From: Sphagnum compactum
Taxonomy: Eukaryota; Bryophyta; Sphagnopsida; Sphagnales
Length of the DNA: 64,000 nucleotides
Assembly: GCA_965153455.1 (NCBI GenBank)
Contig: OZ234496.1
Location: forward strand, 13,074,304 to 13,138,303
Direction: 5' to 3'
Shown: positions 60,951-64,000 of the stretch, piece by piece
How positions within the stretch are numbered: position 1 is the first letter of the stretch
How the letters are laid out: every line of letters starts with the position of its first letter
The notes under the pieces: generated by a model
The model's input: the letters and a program-made list of their open reading frames with translations, nothing else
What the model was told of the DNA's origin: nothing
The model's database searches: none
Program-made: the position numbers and the translations under genes

Positions 60951-61495
60951 ATCTTGCAATTGCATTGAAACCAACACGACATTTAATTCGTTGCTCCTAT
61001 TTAATGTTTACACACCATGACGGGCTTCATTAATGCCAAAATAAACTGGCACCCATCACCTCATTATGCACAAATTATGGGATTGAACTTGGTTATGACC
61101 TTGTCTTGAGACCCCTTATTTTGGGAATGCCACCACCTTAGGGCTTAACCTGACACATAATTTGAATATGCCAAATTGTATGCACCTTTCAAGATTATGA
61201 GGTGTATTAGAGGTGAGGAGGAAGATTATGTTTTGTAAGTTAGTTGCATATACCAAAAAACAATTGGGTCAAGGTTTTATGAATAATGGTACCGTGCTAG
61301 CTTGGTTGGAATTTATGCATGCCATAATGGAAAATGCAATCCTCCACCTTAAAGGTGACCTAAAATGAACAAAGAGAAATAAAATGTTGGCAAACCGCAA
61401 ACATAGACATCAAATGAGGGGAAAATTTCTTGTTGTGGGTTAGAGTGAGGGGAACTTGTTGACAAACTTGGGGTACATTACATTGGGTATTGTTG

Positions 61496-61700
61496 CCTCG
61501 GGTCAACCAGCACTCACACTGGCACCATAGTAAAAACCCCAGAATTCATCTTAAATTACTTCTAAATATTATAGATACCCCAAGCTTAGATTATATCAGG
61601 GTCTCTAAGTCCAAATCTAATATTTCTTGAGTTTAATTGGCCACTAAGACAAAAAGGTTTAGGTAACCATGTGTGCACTGGTACTGGTTCACCCTGCCCA
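61496..61700 (+). mobile_element. Family F element with imperfect 9-bp target duplication
   Basis: Begins CCTCGGGTCAACCAGCACTC and ends CTGGTTCACCCTGCCCA. Flanks are GTATTGTTG (61487-61495) and GTATTGTGT (61701-61709), seven of nine bases alike. The middle matches the 13.7 kb copy through CAGGGTCTCTAAGTCCAAAT and TGGCCACTAAGA-type words. Confidence 0.75.
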
Positions 61701-61709
61701 GTATTGTGT

Positions 61710-63480
61710 AGATTTATTAGTAATAAGTTACTTTGTAAAATCATAGAAATTATTAATATGTTCTTGAATAGTGAAAACAAATCACTTTGGTAAGTGGTCT
61801 CATTTAATTTTAATTAATTGGACTAAATCAACTATGTGTTGAAAAAAATAGTTTAAAAAAATACTTAGTATAATCAAGGTCAAAGAATCTAAAGAAGGAT
61901 GGTTGGCAGTGTTTTTTTTTTTGGGCGAAATTTCACCATTTTTTCATAAAGAATTGGGGAAAATAATAATTTACTGTAATTTCTACTAATTTGCTAAGTT
62001 TTTGTAAATTTTGGCCAAAATTTCGACATATTTTTCTATGAAAAAAAACACGCTGGTGCTTGGTTTTAAAAGATTGTCAATTTGAAGTCAGTCCAATGAC
62101 ATTGAATTATTAAGGGCTATCTTGACTCAGGAATATATGACTCATTTAACGTACCAAAACTCATTTAGTTACTTGACTATGAAATCATAGGTAAACTTTC
62201 CCACAAACTAGTATACAATGAGCATTTAACCTGCTTTGAGGAAAAACGAATTTTGCTTGAAAATGAGAGATTGTGTATGTAAGTAAAGCCCTGTTAGCCA
62301 GTACCCAAGGGCAGGCACAAATTTTGGTAATGTCCTCAATTGAGGGATCTACTCGGCATAAGCATTCACCAGAAATTTCCTTTAACAATAGGCAGATTCT
62401 ACAGGTGCAACACCAAAATTATAAAGCCCACTGAAATCATAAAGCCGCTGCTACTGTGGGTGGAAAAATTTATATGCTATAACATGTTGTCCAAGTACAC
62501 TAGGAAAATTTGGGCAGATGTTTAGAATTTCATAGTGCAAAAACCAAATGACATGCTTGTTTCAGTCATGTTAGTAGATTGCCAAGTAAAATTTCGCAAG
62601 GACGTTAGTCATTGTGATAATACTTTGTGCCACTTGAACTTCTTTACTCCCTTTTGTGTGGATTCATAAGGAACATAGAAATCAATAATGGCTTTGTTAG
62701 CAAACAAGCAAATTTTGGTACTAGTTTTCCATTGCAGGTTCACAAGCTAATTGGTTAGCTTCACACACCAGGAGTCAAGGTGACAAAAGAATGTCTTCTT
62801 AAGAACATTAGATATAAACATGACCTGTAATTGTAGAGTCTTATTTTGTAGGGCAAGGAACAGGCACTGTTCTGGGAATGAGGACCTTACCTCTAAGATT
62901 CCTCAAAATGAGGAACAAGTGTATGATGCCATCCTCTGCTGAGGCACACAGATTTTACTGAGGCTAATGTGCCCTGCCCTCCACATACACTAGAAAAATT
63001 CTACCAGTTGTTTTGGACCAAGTGAGGTGGGCTTTACTGCACCATGTAACATCAAGAGACAAAGACAGTTCATGAACAGGGTTCATTAGTAGAGACAAAA
63101 ATTGAATGAGCAAATCATACAATGCAGTCTATAAACAACATGGTAATCCATACTTTAGTAGTCTCTGTGCACAAAAGAACTGAACTGAATGAATTCAAAC
63201 TCAATAGAAATGAGTTCAATAGATACAATTTTGGATACGAAACTGGTGGCAGGGCAATACATACACTCTTTTTTCATATTTGATTCTCTGGTATGTAACA
63301 AGTGGGATTAAACAGTGACAGGCCTTCTTTGAGCAACTGCCAACAATAATTCAATATATTGAATCTGTCCATCAATATATTTTGGATCTACCATAATAAG
63401 GAGAGCTTTTTTGATTACATCACAGCAGGTCACAGTTGGACAACCTAGATGATAGTATGATTACAGAAATTTTTACCTCA
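61710..63480. other. Intergenic and 3' region of the epimerase gene
   Basis: No complete gene was seen. A donor-like TGAG|GTAAAA immediately after the epimerase stop (minus strand, near 63474-63480) suggests a 3' untranslated intron. A possible minus-strand exon at 62305-62398 is described under findings. Confidence 0.35.
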
Positions 63481-64000
63481 CTAGATGATGGGCTCCTGGT
63501 TGGCAAGCCCTGAATGACGATGAGTGTTGTCACCATAGTAACTCAAATACCACTTAACAAATTTCTTCAATCCAGTGTCAAGATCTGTTATAGGCTTGTA
63601 ATTCAGTTGAGTCTGCGCTGAAGAGACATTGGCATGGGTGAAGGGTACATCACCATTCCGGGGCATTTTCACAATATTTCTTATGGCTTTCATATTGAGG
63701 TACTTCTCAAGAATGTCAACCAAGGTAGGGACAGTGACTGGGGAGGTGTTACCAAGGTTGAAAATCCGGAGCTGTGCAGGGCCTGTCTTCTTTCCCCCAC
63801 TGCCTGTGCTTCTCTCAGCGGTATCAAGAGATGCAACGCACCCTTTTACAATGTCATCAATGTAAGTGAAATCACGTGCCAAATCCTTGTTGTTGGCTCC
63901 TTGGTATATGTTGATGGGCTTTCCCTTCAAGATGTCCCGAGTGAAGGAAAAGTAAGCCATGTCTGGTCTACCCCATGGCCCATATACAGTGAAGAATCGC
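63481..64000 (-). CDS. GAE: UDP-glucuronate 4-epimerase, C-terminal part
   Basis: The frame enters from the right window edge (codon phase begins at 63999) and stops at 63481, covering about the last 172 residues of a protein that is normally about 430 residues. It begins RFFTVYGPWGRPDMAYFSFT, the substrate-binding YGP-x-x-RPDM motif of plant UDP-GlcA 4-epimerases. ILKGKPINIYQG, DLARDFTYIDDIVKGCVASL, RIFNLGNTSPVTVPTLVDIL and TGLKKFVKWYLSYYG follow. These are extended SDR enzymes of the Golgi membrane that convert UDP-glucuronate to UDP-galacturonate for pectin synthesis. The NAD-binding and catalytic YxxxK segments, and any N-terminal membrane anchor, lie outside the window. The visible part has no intron, as is usual for plant members. 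Confidence 0.95.
   Translation of the reverse strand, partial: RFFTVYGPWGRPDMAYFSFTRDILKGKPINIYQGANNKDLARDFTYIDDIVKGCVASLDTAERSTGSGGKKTGPAQLRIFNLGNTSPVTVPTLVDILEKYLNMKAIRNIVKMPRNGDVPFTHANVSSAQTQLNYKPITDLDTGLKKFVKWYLSYYGDNTHRHSGLANQEPII

Overview
This window looks like nuclear DNA of a land plant. The supporting evidence is plant-type genes split by short GT-AG introns, a UDP-glucuronate 4-epimerase, an N-terminally extended branched-chain aminotransferase, a putatively plastid CrtI-type FAD oxidoreductase and a plant-specific small Cys/Ser-rich family protein. These lie in AT-rich, gene-poor sequence full of decayed DNA transposons. A seed-free plant such as a fern or lycophyte is my guess from the protein and transposon style; nothing in the window proves it. 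No rRNA, tRNA, CRISPR array or prokaryotic operon was found.

Layout: (1) 1-4.8 kb: a minus-strand gene for a small Ser/Pro-rich protein, with a TATA box, CT-rich leader and two tandem duplications in its leader or leader intron. (2) 4.8-34.7 kb: about 30 kb without a recognisable host gene, filled with DNA transposons. These include an element with divergent subterminal repeats (7.2-8.3 kb), a long-inverted-repeat element with a nested TA-type insertion (9.2-10.9 kb), short elements with 9-bp target duplications, a nested MITE at 19.1-19.65 kb, two decayed BED/hAT transposase copies (21.1-23.2 kb minus, 30.4-33.35 kb plus), a 28-bp minisatellite (24.4-24.8 kb) and a CACTA MITE with an intact 3-bp target duplication inside the second hAT copy. 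(3) 35-38.9 kb: a 3.8 kb unit bounded by inverted repeats of about 300 bp. (4) 39.15-44.29 kb: an eight-exon CrtI-family gene whose exons join in frame to 640 aa and which appears to use one GC-AG intron. (5) 45.3-47.3 kb: a third hAT relic (minus), followed by CACTA-type termini. (6) 52.29-55.15 kb: a six-coding-exon branched-chain aminotransferase of 493 aa. (7) 58.25-58.86 kb: the three 3'-most exons of an unrecognised minus-strand gene. (8) 59.06-60.95 kb: an inverted-repeat element with a 302-bp foldback MITE nested in it. (9) 63.48-64.0 kb: the C-terminal part of a UDP-glucuronate 4-epimerase, cut by the window edge.

The genes do not form a pathway cluster. They are ordinary dispersed plant genes: isoprenoid/carotenoid-type redox, branched-chain amino acid metabolism and cell-wall nucleotide sugar synthesis. 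The most distinctive content is the layered transposon record, where nested insertions and preserved target-site duplications give relative insertion order. Exon models were built by hand from reading frame and splice consensus, without transcript support.
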